Part shown: positions 8,435 to 16,973 of the stretch, piece after piece
How positions within the stretch are numbered: position 1 is the first letter of the stretch
How the letters are laid out: every line of letters starts with the position of its first letter
Assembly (NCBI RefSeq): GCF_030811835.1
Contig: NZ_JAUSRO010000008.1
Span: 186,001 to 250,000 of the forward strand
Length of the DNA: 64,000 nt
Direction of reading: 5' to 3'
Source: Variovorax ginsengisoli
GTDB lineage: Bacteria; Pseudomonadota; Gammaproteobacteria; Burkholderiales; Burkholderiaceae_C
Translations under genes and position numbers: made by a program
The notes under the pieces: generated by a model
The model's input: the letters and a program-made list of their open reading frames with translations, nothing else
What the model was told of the DNA's origin: nothing
Database searches by the model: none

Positions 8435-10078
8435 TCAACCGATCACCTTGGTCGCCGTCGCATCCAGGCGCGGCGGGGTCTCGAAGGTGTGGAACGGTGC
8501 GGGCGACGGCACTTCCCATTCCAGGCCCTCGGCTGCTTCCCACGGCTTGGCCGGGGCAGGCTCGCCCTTGCCGCGCATGGCCGGCAGCACAACGAACAGG
8601 AAGAAGTAGACCTGGGCGAAACCGAAGGCGAAGGCACCCACCGAAGCCACCGCATTGAAGTCGGCGAACTGCATCGGGTAGTCCGCATAGCGACGCGGCA
8701 TGCCGGCCAGCCCAAGGAAGTGCATCGGGAAGAAGGTGACATTGAAGGAGATCAGCGACCACCAGAAATGGATCTTGCCGCGCGTTTCGTTGTACATCAC
8801 GCCGGTCCACTTCGGGCACCAGTAGTAGAAGCCGGCGAACATGGCGTAGAGCGAACCGGCCACCAGCACGTAGTGGAAGTGGGCCACCACGTAATAGGTG
8901 TCCTGCAGCTGGATGTCGATCGGCGCGACGGCCAGGATCAGGCCGGTGAAGCCGCCCATGGTGAACACGAAGATGAAGCCGACGGCAAACAGCATCGGTG
9001 TCTCGAAGGTCATCGAGCCCTGCCACATGGTGGCGACCCAGTTGAAGATCTTCACGGCCGTGGGCACGGCGATCAGCATGGTCGCGTACATGAAGAACAG
9101 CTGGCCCGTCACCGGCATGCCGGTGGTGAACATGTGGTGCGCCCACACGATGAAGGACAGGATGGCGATCGACGAGGTGGCGTACACCATCGACGCATAG
9201 CCGAACAGGCGCTTGCGGGCGAAGGCCGGCACGATCTGGCTGATGATGCCGAAGGCCGGCAAGATCATGATGTAGACCTCGGGGTGACCGAAGAACCAGA
9301 AGATGTGCTGGTACATCACCGGATCGCCGCCACCGGCGGGGTTGAAGAAGCTGGTGCCGAAGTGGCGGTCGGTCAGCGTCATCGTGATGGCGCCGGCGAG
9401 CACGGGCATCACGGCGATCAGCAGGTAGGCGGTGATGAGCCAGGTCCAGCAGAACATCGGCATCTTCATCAGCGTCATGCCGGGCGCGCGCATGTTGAGG
9501 ATGGTCACGATGATGTTGATCGAGCCCATGATCGACGAGGCACCCAGGATGTGCATCGCAAAGATGCCGGCGTCCATCGACGGGCCCATCTGCAGCGTGA
9601 GCGGCGCGTAGAGCGTCCAGCCAGCAGCAGGTGCGCCGCCGGGCATGAAGAAGGACGAGACCAGCATCAGCGCCGCCGGGATCATCAGCCAGAAGCTGAA
9701 ATTGTTCATCCGGGCGAAGGCCATGTCGGAGGCGCCGATCTGCAGCGGGATCATCCAGTTCGCGAAGCCCACGAAGGCCGGCATGATCGCGCCGAACACC
9801 ATGATCAGGCCATGCATGGTGGTGAACTGGTTGAACAGCTCCGGATTCACCAGTTGCAGACCGGGCTGGAACAGCTCGGCGCGGATCAGCAGCGCCAGGA
9901 TGCCGCCGATCATCAGCATGGTGAAGGAAAACAGCAGGTACAGCGTGCCGATGTCCTTGTGGTTGGTCGCGAACACCCAGCGGCGCCAGCCCGTGGGGAT
10001 GTCGTGATGATGGTCGTCGTGCGCGTGGCCATCATGGTCCGGCTGGACGTGACCGTGGGGGTCGAGGACTGCACTCAT
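8435..10078 (-). CDS. ctaD: Cytochrome c oxidase subunit I (aa3-type)
   Basis: 547 residues with twelve transmembrane helices. Subunit I holds heme a and the heme a3-CuB site where oxygen is reduced. Visible ligands and markers: the low-spin heme His in [12 protein letters not shown], the cross-linked His/Tyr block [16 protein letters not shown], the CuB pair in [14 protein letters not shown], and the heme a3/a ligands in [13 protein letters not shown]. The N-terminus is unusually His/Asp-rich ([13 protein letters not shown]), common in this lineage and possibly metal-binding. It lies 43 nt after ctaC. Confidence 0.98.
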   Translation of the reverse strand: MSAVLDPHGHVQPDHDGHAHDDHHHDIPTGWRRWVFATNHKDIGTLYLLFSFTMLMIGGILALLIRAELFQPGLQLVNPELFNQFTTMHGLIMVFGAIMPAFVGFANWMIPLQIGASDMAFARMNNFSFWLMIPAALMLVSSFFMPGGAPAAGWTLYAPLTLQMGPSMDAGIFAMHILGASSIMGSINIIVTILNMRAPGMTLMKMPMFCWTWLITAYLLIAVMPVLAGAITMTLTDRHFGTSFFNPAGGGDPVMYQHIFWFFGHPEVYIMILPAFGIISQIVPAFARKRLFGYASMVYATSSIAILSFIVWAHHMFTTGMPVTGQLFFMYATMLIAVPTAVKIFNWVATMWQGSMTFETPMLFAVGFIFVFTMGGFTGLILAVAPIDIQLQDTYYVVAHFHYVLVAGSLYAMFAGFYYWCPKWTGVMYNETRGKIHFWWSLISFNVTFFPMHFLGLAGMPRRYADYPMQFADFNAVASVGAFAFGFAQVYFFLFVVLPAMRGKGEPAPAKPWEAAEGLEWEVPSPAPFHTFETPPRLDATATKVIG

Positions 10079-10121
10079 GTCGTTGTTCCTTGCAATGGCT
10101 TCGTCGCGGGGCGCAGGCGCT

Positions 10122-11303
10122 TTACAGCTTGGCCCGTTCGGTCTTCACTTCGGCGGGCTGCACGAGCTGGCCCGTCTTGTTCGACCAGCTGTTCTTCGTG
10201 AAGCTGATCACGGCAGCGATGTCGGTGTCGCTCAGTTGCTTCCAGGACGGCATGGCACCACCGGCCTGGCCCTTGAGCAGCACATTGATCTGGTCGGTGT
10301 GGTCGGGGTCGAGCACCTTGGGCGAGCCGTCGAGCGGCTTGATCGGCCCGGCGCCTTTGCCGTTGGCCTGGTGGCAGGCGGCGCAATTGGCTGCATAGAC
10401 CTTCTCGCCGCGCGCCAGGATCTCGGGCAGCGCCCAGACCTTGTTCGGGTCGTCCAGCTTGGCCGCCGCTTCCTTGCGCTTGACGTCAACCCAGGCCGTG
10501 TAGTCGGCGCTGGAGACCACCTTCACGTGGATCGGCATGTAGGCGTGTTCCTTGCCGCAGAGTTCCTGGCACTGGCCGTAGTAGTCGCCCACCTTCTCGG
10601 CACGGAACCAGGTGTCGCGCACGAAACCGGGGATCGCATCCTGCTTGATGCCGAACTGCGGCACGGCAAACGCGTGGATCACGTCATTGGCGGTCGTGAT
10701 GATGCGGATCTTCTTGTCGACCGGCACGACCAGCGGGTTGTCGACCTTGAACAGGTAGTCGACCGGGATCTCGCCCTTGGCGCCGTTGTCGGACATGGCG
10801 CGCTGCGAGCTGTCGAGCGTGGAGATGAAGCCCAGGCCCTGGCCTTCGCCGGTGATGTAGTCGTAGCCCCATTTCCACTGGTAGCCGGTGGCCTTGATGG
10901 TCAGGTCGGCGTTGGTGGTGTCCTTCTGGGCCACCAGCACCTTGGTGGCAGGCAGCGCCATCACGATCACGATGAGGAAGGGCACGACGGTCCAGATGAC
11001 CTCGACCACCACCGATTCGTGGAAGTTCGCGGCCTTGTGGCCGACCGACTTGCGATGCTTCCAGATCGAATAGAACATGACCGCGAACACGGCGACGAAG
11101 ATCACCGTGCACAGGATCATCATCCAGGTGTGCAGCAGATGCTGCTCCTGCGCAATCTTGGTCACGCCCACGGGCATGTTGAGCTGGCGCACCGACGGAC
11201 CGCCGGGCAGGTCGTTGACCGCATGCGCCGCGCCGCCGAATGCCGCGCCGGCGGCCAGCAGCAGATGTGCCGGCCTGAACTTGTTGCGCCAATTGCTCTT
11301 CAT
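10122..11303 (-). CDS. ctaC: Cytochrome c oxidase subunit II with fused C-terminal cytochrome c domain
   Basis: 393 residues, against about 250 for plain subunit II. From the ATG at 11303 there is a signal peptide (ending AAHA), two transmembrane hairpin helices, then the cupredoxin CuA domain with [12 protein letters not shown] supplying the Cys, Glu, His and Met ligands. About 80 residues further on, NCAACHQ is a heme-binding CxxCH motif, with a later MPSWKQL methionine as likely axial ligand. This is the caa3-like subunit II architecture. It begins the structural part of the cox transcript, 69 nt after the DUF2244 gene. Confidence 0.96.
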   Translation of the reverse strand: MKSNWRNKFRPAHLLLAAGAAFGGAAHAVNDLPGGPSVRQLNMPVGVTKIAQEQHLLHTWMMILCTVIFVAVFAVMFYSIWKHRKSVGHKAANFHESVVVEVIWTVVPFLIVIVMALPATKVLVAQKDTTNADLTIKATGYQWKWGYDYITGEGQGLGFISTLDSSQRAMSDNGAKGEIPVDYLFKVDNPLVVPVDKKIRIITTANDVIHAFAVPQFGIKQDAIPGFVRDTWFRAEKVGDYYGQCQELCGKEHAYMPIHVKVVSSADYTAWVDVKRKEAAAKLDDPNKVWALPEILARGEKVYAANCAACHQANGKGAGPIKPLDGSPKVLDPDHTDQINVLLKGQAGGAMPSWKQLSDTDIAAVISFTKNSWSNKTGQLVQPAEVKTERAKL

Positions 11304-11372
11304 CGTGTTTACTTCTTCAATGTCCGTTGAACCCATCGACCTGCCACGCATTGCCCGGCGTGCATAGCACGC

Positions 11373-11849
11373 TCACACGCCGCGCAGTGCCATGCGAAGC
11401 TCGCGCGCCAGCGCCGCACGCAGCTCCGGGCGCACATAGCGCCCCACCCTGACCGAACGACCCTGCGCCGAGACCTCGATCAGCGACCGGTCGCTGGCCT
11501 GAGGCTCGACCCGCACCTGGTGCGGCAGAAATTCCATGCGCTCGTAGTGCCCGCCGTGTTCCAGCTCCACCACCAGCCGACCGCCCTGCAATGCGATCTT
11601 TTCACCATCGGTCGCATGCCGTGCATACACCATGAACGCAAAACCGACAGCCGCCAGCTCGATCCAGGCGAACGGCAGGACCAGCCGGGCACCGTGGAGC
11701 CAGAATCCCGTGCCGATGCCCAGCGACACCACGCACAGCGACGCGTACATCCAGCACAACTGGCTGGGCGTGACCGAGCAATTGCGCTTGAGGAACCAGT
11801 GGATGTTCTGGCCCGAAACATTGGCGAAGCGAAACACGGAAGTCGGCAC
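11373..11849 (-). CDS. DUF2244 membrane protein upstream of ctaC
   Basis: 158 residues. The N-terminal RFANVSGQNIHWFLKRNCSV is followed by two closely spaced hydrophobic helices (about residues 30-75) and a C-terminal cytoplasmic beta-rich domain ending VRVGRYVRPELRAALARELR. This matches DUF2244, a family found at the head of cox operons in alpha- and betaproteobacteria. Its biochemical role is unknown. It is the first gene of the leftward cox transcript, 69 nt before ctaC. Confidence 0.85.
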   Translation of the reverse strand: MPTSVFRFANVSGQNIHWFLKRNCSVTPSQLCWMYASLCVVSLGIGTGFWLHGARLVLPFAWIELAAVGFAFMVYARHATDGEKIALQGGRLVVELEHGGHYERMEFLPHQVRVEPQASDRSLIEVSAQGRSVRVGRYVRPELRAALARELRMALRGV

Positions 11850-11942
11850 AGACGAGTTCGGTCAATCGGTTTTCAGGTGACCGCCGGGCTTGCGCCCGGC
11901 TGCCTCGATCCCAGGAACACCCGGAAGTTCACGCAAGGGCGG

Positions 11943-11970
11943 ATTGTACCGGCTGGAGACTGCGGGCTAA
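11943..11970 (-). promoter_or_regulatory. Putative promoter of the cox cluster
   Basis: Read on the minus strand, TACAAT (11948-11943) is a 5/6 match to a -10 box, with a weak TTAGCC -35 (11970-11965) 16 nt upstream. The leader to the DUF2244 start would be about 85 nt. Confidence 0.35.
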
Positions 11971-12043
11971 CCCTTTGATGTCGCCTTGGAAACCCTGATG
12001 GACGGCCCGCCACAGCGCCCTCCATCCAAGCCGGCAATCGAGC

Positions 12044-12970
12044 TCAGCCGGGACGTCCCCGCTGCAGCATCTCGCGCATCTCCCGCAGCGAAACGGCGCT
12101 TTCAGCGGCCAGCGCCACGCGCGGCGCCGGCTTGAAGGCGTGGCCGTAGGTGATCTCGAAGGTCATCGCGATGCGTCCGTCCCCCTCGCCTTGCCCATCC
12201 TGTTGCCCGGCGAGTCCGGCCAGACCCTGCTGCAGCGCCGATTTCCAGCGCCGCCCGCGCAGGCCCGCGAAACGCGCAGGATGCAGGTTGCGCCCGAGCG
12301 TGCGCAGCTCGGCCAGCGCCGCCTCGGGGGTGGCCCAGGTCAGGACGATGCGTTCCATGTCCATCACCGGTTCGGCAAAGCCGGCACCGACCAGCATGTC
12401 GCCCCAGTCGTGCATGTCGGTGAACTCGTGGCAGGCGGGCGGCCAACCCATGCGCTGGTACAGCGCACGCAACTCGCGCACGGTGTCCGGACCCAGGCAG
12501 GAGAACATCAGGAAGCCGTCGGTCGCCACGCTGCGGTGCCACTGGGCGATGAGGGCCTGCGGATCGGCGGCCATGTGCAGCGCCATGTTGGCCCAGAGCA
12601 TGCCGACGCCCTCTTCGGGCAGCGCGTCGAGCCGAACCTGCCCGCCGGCCTGCCAGCGCCGCGCATGCCACCACGGCACGGCGAGCGCCTCGGCGGTGCG
12701 GGCGGCGAGCGCGGGATCGCGTTCGATCACGAAGGCGGTTGCCTCCTTGTAGCGGCGCGCCACCAGCGCATGGGCGTCGAGCCCGCCGCGCAATGGCGAC
12801 CAGTCGGCCCAGCTGCGCGGCGGCACGGTGATCCACTGCAGGCGCTCTTCCATGCGCCGGCCCACCTCCTCGTGCAGCCACGGCGAACCGCCCGCCACGG
12901 GCAGGCGTGCCCAGCGGTGCGCAGCCGAGGGGTCGATGGTCGGCGGGCGCTGGGCGGATTCGTGGAGCAT
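12044..12970 (-). CDS. BioC-like SAM-dependent methyltransferase
   Basis: 308 residues from the ATG at 12970. It has the class I methyltransferase layout: an early ERLQWITVPPRSWADWSP region where a Gly-rich SAM loop is degenerate, then GVGMLWANMALHMAADPQ and TDGFLMFSCLGPDTVRELR, blocks typical of BioC-type malonyl-ACP O-methyltransferases. In this lineage genes of this sort, next to comF, are often annotated as biotin-synthesis methyltransferase. No other bio gene is nearby, so the biotin role is unproven. It is divergent from comF with only 23 bp between the start codons. Confidence 0.7.
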   Translation of the reverse strand: MLHESAQRPPTIDPSAAHRWARLPVAGGSPWLHEEVGRRMEERLQWITVPPRSWADWSPLRGGLDAHALVARRYKEATAFVIERDPALAARTAEALAVPWWHARRWQAGGQVRLDALPEEGVGMLWANMALHMAADPQALIAQWHRSVATDGFLMFSCLGPDTVRELRALYQRMGWPPACHEFTDMHDWGDMLVGAGFAEPVMDMERIVLTWATPEAALAELRTLGRNLHPARFAGLRGRRWKSALQQGLAGLAGQQDGQGEGDGRIAMTFEITYGHAFKPAPRVALAAESAVSLREMREMLQRGRPG

Positions 12971-12975
12971 GGCGG

Positions 12976-12991
12976 CGTCAGTATATTGACG
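12976..12991. promoter_or_regulatory. Overlapping divergent -10 boxes inside a palindrome between methyltransferase and comF
   Basis: CGTCA-GTATAT-TGACG has 5-bp arms. On the plus strand TATATT (12982-12987) ends 6 nt before the comF ATG; on the minus strand TATACT (12985-12980) ends 9 nt before the methyltransferase ATG. Both transcripts would be leaderless or nearly so. Confidence 0.4.
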
Positions 12992-12993
12992 GC

Positions 12994-13710
12994 ATGTTGT
13001 CCCGGCATGCCTCTGGCCTTTTCGATGCGCTGCGCGCCCATGTGCCCAGCCAATGCGCGGTGTGTCGCGCCTGGCCATCGCGGCCCGTCTGCGACGGCTG
13101 CGTGGCACGTTTCGCGCCACCAGCGGCGCGCTGCACCACCTGTGCGCTGCCAGTGGCGTCCGGCGCCCTCCAGTGCGCCGACTGCCTGCGGGAGCCGCCA
13201 CCACTCGACCGCTGCGTGACCGCCTGCAGCTATGCCTGGCCCTGGTCGGCCTGCATCGGCGACTTCAAGTTCCGCGGCGAGGCCGGCTGGGCCCGCGCCT
13301 TCGCCACGCTGATGCGCAGTGCGCCCTGGGCCGAGCCGGCGCTCGAGCAATGCGATCTGGTGCTGCCGATGCCGCTCGCGGCCGAGCGTCTGCGCGAGCG
13401 TGGCTTCAACCAGGCCCACGAGCTGGCACGCCGACTGGCGCCTGGACGCAGCGACCCCGGCCTGCTGCTGCGCGTGCGCCACACGCCCGCCCAGAGCGGC
13501 CTGGCCCGCGCCGAGCGGCTGCGCAACCTGCAGGATGCCTTCGCGCTCGAACCCCTGCGTTCACAGGAGATCGCCGGTCGCCGCATCGTGCTGGTGGATG
13601 ACGTGATGACCAGCGGCGCCTCGCTCTTCGCTGCCGCCCGGGTGCTGCGCGAAGGGGGCGCCCGCCACATCACTGCCCTGGTGATCGCGCGCACCGAATT
13701 CCCCCACTGA
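12994..13710 (+). CDS. comF: ComF family phosphoribosyltransferase-like protein
   Basis: 238 residues. The N-terminal third carries paired cysteines (QCAVCRAW, VCDGCVARF, CTTCALPV, QCADCL), the zinc-ribbon of ComF/GntX proteins. The C-terminal part is a type I phosphoribosyltransferase fold, with the PRPP loop RIVLVDDVMTSGAS near residue 200. ComF proteins are needed for DNA uptake in naturally competent bacteria, though the reaction is not settled. A single gene here, divergent from the BioC-like methyltransferase, and followed after 32 nt by trmL. Confidence 0.92.
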   Translation: MLSRHASGLFDALRAHVPSQCAVCRAWPSRPVCDGCVARFAPPAARCTTCALPVASGALQCADCLREPPPLDRCVTACSYAWPWSACIGDFKFRGEAGWARAFATLMRSAPWAEPALEQCDLVLPMPLAAERLRERGFNQAHELARRLAPGRSDPGLLLRVRHTPAQSGLARAERLRNLQDAFALEPLRSQEIAGRRIVLVDDVMTSGASLFAAARVLREGGARHITALVIARTEFPH

Positions 13711-13729
13711 GCGCCGCGGCGCACGGCGC

Positions 13730-13735
13730 GACAAT
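13730..13735 (+). promoter_or_regulatory. -10 box adjacent to trmL start
   Basis: GACAAT ends 7 nt before the trmL ATG at 13743, so a leaderless transcript is predicted. It lies in the 32-bp comF-trmL gap, which suggests trmL has its own promoter. Confidence 0.4.
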
Positions 13736-13742
13736 CGCCGCC

Positions 13743-14204
13743 ATGTTCCATATCGTCCTGGTCGAGCCCGAAATCCCTCCCAACACCGGCAATGTGATCC
13801 GGCTGGCGGCCAACACCGGCTGCACCCTGCATCTGGTCGAGCCGCTCGGGTTCTCGATGGACGACAAGCTGCTGCGCCGCGCCGGCCTCGACTACCACGA
13901 GTACGCCGACGTGCGTCGGCATGCCAACTGGCAGGCGCTGATCGACACCGAACAGCCTGCGGCCGACCGCATGTTTGCGCTGACTACCCGTGGCAGCACG
14001 CCAGCGCACCAGCTCGCGTTCCGGCCGGGCGACTGGCTGGTGTTCGGCGCCGAGACGCGCGGCCTGGCGCCTGAATTGCGCGATCGCTTTCCCGAAGCCC
14101 AACGCCTGCGCCTGCCCATGCGCGAGGGCCAGCGCAGCCTGAACCTGTCGAACGCCGTGGCGGTGACGGTGTTCGAAGCCTGGCGTCAGAACGGCTTCGC
14201 CTGA
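13743..14204 (+). CDS. trmL: tRNA (cytidine/uridine-34-2'-O)-methyltransferase
   Basis: 153 residues, a minimal SPOUT methyltransferase of the TrmL type. It methylates the 2'-OH of the wobble nucleotide of the two tRNA-Leu isoacceptors. The deep-knot motifs are visible: EIPPNTGNVIRLAANTGC, then WLVFGAETRGLAPEL, and the C-terminal LNLSNAVAVTVFEAWRQ. Length and motif spacing match the E. coli enzyme. It converges on the LysR gene with 39 bp between them. Confidence 0.95.
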   Translation: MFHIVLVEPEIPPNTGNVIRLAANTGCTLHLVEPLGFSMDDKLLRRAGLDYHEYADVRRHANWQALIDTEQPAADRMFALTTRGSTPAHQLAFRPGDWLVFGAETRGLAPELRDRFPEAQRLRLPMREGQRSLNLSNAVAVTVFEAWRQNGFA

Positions 14205-14243
14205 GCGGCCGGGCCCGATCCGCACGAAAAAAGCTGTGGCGCC

Positions 14244-15155
14244 TCAGCTTCGGCGCGGCGGCGTGTCGCCCAGGAAGTCGAGGAAAGCGCGCGTCCGCGC
14301 CGGCAGCAGCTTGCGGGTCGGCAACGCGGCGTAGATGGTGAAGCGCCCGAAAATCCAGCCGGGCAGCACATGCACCAGCGCGCCGCTCTCCAACTGCGCG
14401 CGCACCAGGGCCGTCGACAGCGCGGCAATGCCCGCACCCTCCAGCGTGGCGCGATACAGCACGTCGAAGCTGGCCGACTGCAGCGCGACAGGCATGTCGA
14501 CCTCCACCGGAGGCGACGAACCGTCGGCCGGCTTCAGCCGCAAGCGCCTTGCGCTCAGGCCGTTGACCAGCTGCCAAGGAAACTTGAGGTAGTGGTGCGA
14601 GACCAGGTCTTCGGGCCGCAGCGGCGTGCCCGCGCGCGCCAGGTACGCCGGCGAGGCGCAGACGATCATGTCGGTGTGGGCCAGCGGCCGTGCCACCACG
14701 TTCAAGTCGACACCGTCCTCGAGCAGCAGGAAACTCACGTCGAAGGATTCCACCCGGTGCTGCGGAAACGGGTCGACCACGATGTCCAGCGACACCCCCG
14801 GATGCAGCGCCCGCCAGCGTGCAATGCGGGGCGCAAGCAGGTGCGTGGCGAGTACCGGCGTCGACAGGATGTGCAGCGTGCCGTGCAGCTCACGCGTGCT
14901 GGCCACCGCGGCGGACTCGGCGTCCTCGATCTCCCGCAGGATGTTGCGCACGCTGTCCAGGTAGCGCTCGCCCGCATCGGTGAGGCTCAGGCGCCGCGAG
15001 GTGCGCTGGATCAGCCGGGCACCCAGATGCGTTTCCAGGTCGCCGATGAGCCGTGTGACCGCAGCGGGAGAGAGTTCAAGCGCACGCGCCGCAGCAGCGA
15101 AGCCACCCTCGTCGATGACGCGCTGGAACACGCGCATGGAAAGCAATCGGTCCAT
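14244..15155 (-). CDS. LysR family transcriptional regulator
   Basis: 303 residues. The N-terminal winged HTH (FQRVIDEGGFAAAARALELS, then AVTRLIGDLE) and the FQ..I..GGF pattern are characteristic of the LysR CrgA/DmlR-like group. The C-terminal effector domain shows the usual two lobes. The neighbour across the 186-bp divergent gap is a small secreted protein of unknown role and is the natural candidate target, with autoregulation likely. No effector can be named from sequence. Confidence 0.9.
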   Translation of the reverse strand: MDRLLSMRVFQRVIDEGGFAAAARALELSPAAVTRLIGDLETHLGARLIQRTSRRLSLTDAGERYLDSVRNILREIEDAESAAVASTRELHGTLHILSTPVLATHLLAPRIARWRALHPGVSLDIVVDPFPQHRVESFDVSFLLLEDGVDLNVVARPLAHTDMIVCASPAYLARAGTPLRPEDLVSHHYLKFPWQLVNGLSARRLRLKPADGSSPPVEVDMPVALQSASFDVLYRATLEGAGIAALSTALVRAQLESGALVHVLPGWIFGRFTIYAALPTRKLLPARTRAFLDFLGDTPPRRS

Positions 15156-15341
15156 TTCGACACCTCATCATTGCAATTACCGGAACGTTCAATTGATGAC
15201 TTTTAAGTTTACTCTGCATACCAATCAGTCTAAATTCAAGCCATCGGTGCTGCGAGACCCCATGACCGCAGGCATCGAGACCCCCCGTTTTCAGCCCTCG
15301 TCCCTTTTGGCTTTTTCAACGTATCTCTTCAGGAGTCCCTC

Positions 15342-15623
15342 ATGAACACCAAGCACATCGCCATTTCGGCCATTGCCGCATTCGCCGCGCTCGGCGCTCA
15401 GGCTTTTCAGGGCGAACTGAGCCCGTTGCCGCCTCAGCCATTCCAGTCGACGCAGTCGCGTGCAGACGTCCGCGCGCAGGCCTTGCGTCCGGTGCAGATC
15501 ACGAATGGAGGCACCGGCGTTCTGGCCGTCCAGTCGACCACGGACCGCGCCACGGTTCGTGCCGCTGCGGTGGCCGCCACGCGCGACGGGTCCGCCAACT
15601 ACGGGGAAGTCTCGGACATGTGA
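15342..15623 (+). CDS. Small secreted protein, unknown function (DUF4148-like)
   Basis: 93 residues. Positions 1-21 form a signal peptide (MNTKHIAISAIAAFAALGAQA), so the mature protein of about 70 residues is periplasmic or secreted. It has no cysteines and an even mix of Ala, Arg, Thr and Gln. The SRADVRAQAL stretch recalls the DUF4148 small proteins that are abundant in Burkholderiales, but the match is loose. A hairpin terminator follows at 15677, so it is monocistronic. It is divergent from the LysR gene, which may control it. Confidence 0.65.
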   Translation: MNTKHIAISAIAAFAALGAQAFQGELSPLPPQPFQSTQSRADVRAQALRPVQITNGGTGVLAVQSTTDRATVRAAAVAATRDGSANYGEVSDM

Positions 15624-15676
15624 GAGACCGGGCGTCCCGGATTAGCCCGGCGCCGGCATCTCGTTCAACCTGAAAA

Positions 15677-15708
15677 AAAGGCCGTCCGGCAGATGCCGGA
15701 CGGCCTTT
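15677..15708. terminator. Rho-independent terminator
   Basis: A perfect 14-bp stem (AAAGGCCGTCCGGC / GCCGGACGGCCTTT) with loop AGAT, preceded by an A-run and ending in T's. It lies between the small secreted-protein gene and the convergent MaoC gene and can serve both. Confidence 0.85.
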
Positions 15709-15736
15709 CGCATTGTCGTGAGGGAAGGCGCGCAGC

Positions 15737-16198
15737 TCAGCGGTAGCGCCGCACCACCGACTCCGCGACGCAGGCCGGCTTGGTCGCACCTTCGAGCTCG
15801 ATGATCGTCTCCCAGGTCATCTGCAGGCCATCGTTGTCGATCGGCTCGGCCGTCAGCAGCTTCATCCGTCCCCGCAGCCGGCTGCCCACCAACACAGGCG
15901 ACATGAAGCGCACGCGGTTCAGCCCGTAATTCACCCCCATGCGCGACTCGACCACCTCGAAGGCCGTTTCGTAGAAGCGCGGCAGCAGCGACAAGGTGAG
16001 AAAGCCATGCGCGATCGGCCCGCCGAACGGGCCGCTTTTGGCGCGCTCGACATCGACGTGGATCCACTGGTGATCGCCGGTCGCCTCGGCGAACTGGTTC
16101 ACCTGCGCTTGCGTCACGGTGATCCAGTCGCTCACGGCGACCTCCTGGCCGACGCAGGCGGCAAGATCCTGAAGGGTCTGGAAAGTGAGGGTGGCCAT
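15737..16198 (-). CDS. MaoC family (R)-hydratase-like protein
   Basis: 153 residues, a single hotdog domain. The hydratase-2 motif lies in ATGDHQWIHVDVERA, with the catalytic Asp/His pair, followed by GPFGGPIAHGFLTLSLLP. Such proteins hydrate trans-2-enoyl-CoA to (R)-3-hydroxyacyl-CoA and feed PHA synthesis or fatty acid turnover. The substrate cannot be assigned. A minus-strand TAGAGT (16210-16205) ends 6 nt before the ATG, another leaderless-type start. Divergent from kefF. Confidence 0.9.
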   Translation of the reverse strand: MATLTFQTLQDLAACVGQEVAVSDWITVTQAQVNQFAEATGDHQWIHVDVERAKSGPFGGPIAHGFLTLSLLPRFYETAFEVVESRMGVNYGLNRVRFMSPVLVGSRLRGRMKLLTAEPIDNDGLQMTWETIIELEGATKPACVAESVVRRYR

Positions 16199-16302
16199 GC
16201 CGCCACTCTATCGCCGGTGCCGCACCGACGCCTGTCGGGACCGCGACAAGCGCGCCTAGGGATTTCCTCGGGTCGCGCCGCACACGGCGCGGCCACCTGC
16301 GC

Positions 16303-16308
16303 TATGTT
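16303..16308 (+). promoter_or_regulatory. -10 box adjacent to kefF start
   Basis: TATGTT ends 6 nt before the kefF ATG at 16315; the predicted transcript would start at the first codon. Confidence 0.35.
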
Positions 16309-16314
16309 CGCGGC

Positions 16315-16971
16315 ATGACGATAACAACAGAAGTGGACCCTCCCGCAGCGATCTATGTGATTGCCGCGCATCCGCATTGGCGCGATTCCCGCGTCAACCG
16401 CTGCCTGCTCGCCGCCGCGCGCTCGGTCGGCAGCGTGGACGTGAACGACCTCTACGGCAGCTACCCCGACTATCTGGTCGACGTGCAGGCCGAACGCGCC
16501 CGCGTGGCCCGCGCGCAACTGCTGGTGCTGGTGCATCCGATCCACTGGTACACCATGCCCCCGCTGCAGAAGCTCTGGCTCGACGACGTTCTGGGCTACG
16601 GCTGGGCCTACGGCGAGGGTGGCACCGCGCTGCAGGGCAAGGACTGCTGGCTGGTCGCCACCACCGGCGGTCCGGAGGCCAGCTACCACCCGCAAAGCTA
16701 CAACCGCTACTTCTTCGATGCCTTCCTGCCGCCCTACGAACAGACGGCCGCGCTCTGCGGCATGCGCTTTTTGCCGCCGATGATCCTGCACGGCGCGCGC
16801 GGCGCGAGCGAAGCGGAGGTATCGGCGCACGTCGACGCCTTCACGCAACGGCTCGCGAGCTATCCCGACTGGCCGGAGATGGACGAAATCGAGGCCTGCC
16901 CGACCTGCATCGTGCCGCCGCGGGACCGTCCCGCGGACGCTGCCCCGCCTACGACCAGAAAGGTGGCCTAG
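16315..16971 (+). CDS. kefF: KefF-like NAD(P)H quinone oxidoreductase, ancillary subunit of KefC
   Basis: 218 residues, a flavodoxin-fold oxidoreductase. Family blocks IYVIAAHPHWRDSRVNR, LVLVHPIHWYTMPPLQK and the LATTGG-like VATTGGPEASYHP loop that contacts FMN are present. In E. coli KefF binds the cytoplasmic part of KefC and is needed for full potassium efflux, which protects against electrophiles. The stop is 2 nt before the kefC start, so the two are translationally coupled. The C-terminus is extended by a short Pro/Asp-rich tail. Confidence 0.88.
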   Translation: MTITTEVDPPAAIYVIAAHPHWRDSRVNRCLLAAARSVGSVDVNDLYGSYPDYLVDVQAERARVARAQLLVLVHPIHWYTMPPLQKLWLDDVLGYGWAYGEGGTALQGKDCWLVATTGGPEASYHPQSYNRYFFDAFLPPYEQTAALCGMRFLPPMILHGARGASEAEVSAHVDAFTQRLASYPDWPEMDEIEACPTCIVPPRDRPADAAPPTTRKVA

Positions 16972-16973
16972 GC

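Noticed and set aside
8324..10201. A 625-codon open frame antisense to ctaD
   Set aside because: Composition is His/Asp/Gly-rich noise and the complementary strand is an unambiguous oxidase subunit I.
14231..14250. AAGCTG/CAGCTT hairpin between trmL and the LysR gene
   Set aside because: Only 6 bp with no T-run, and it overlaps the LysR stop codon; too weak to call.
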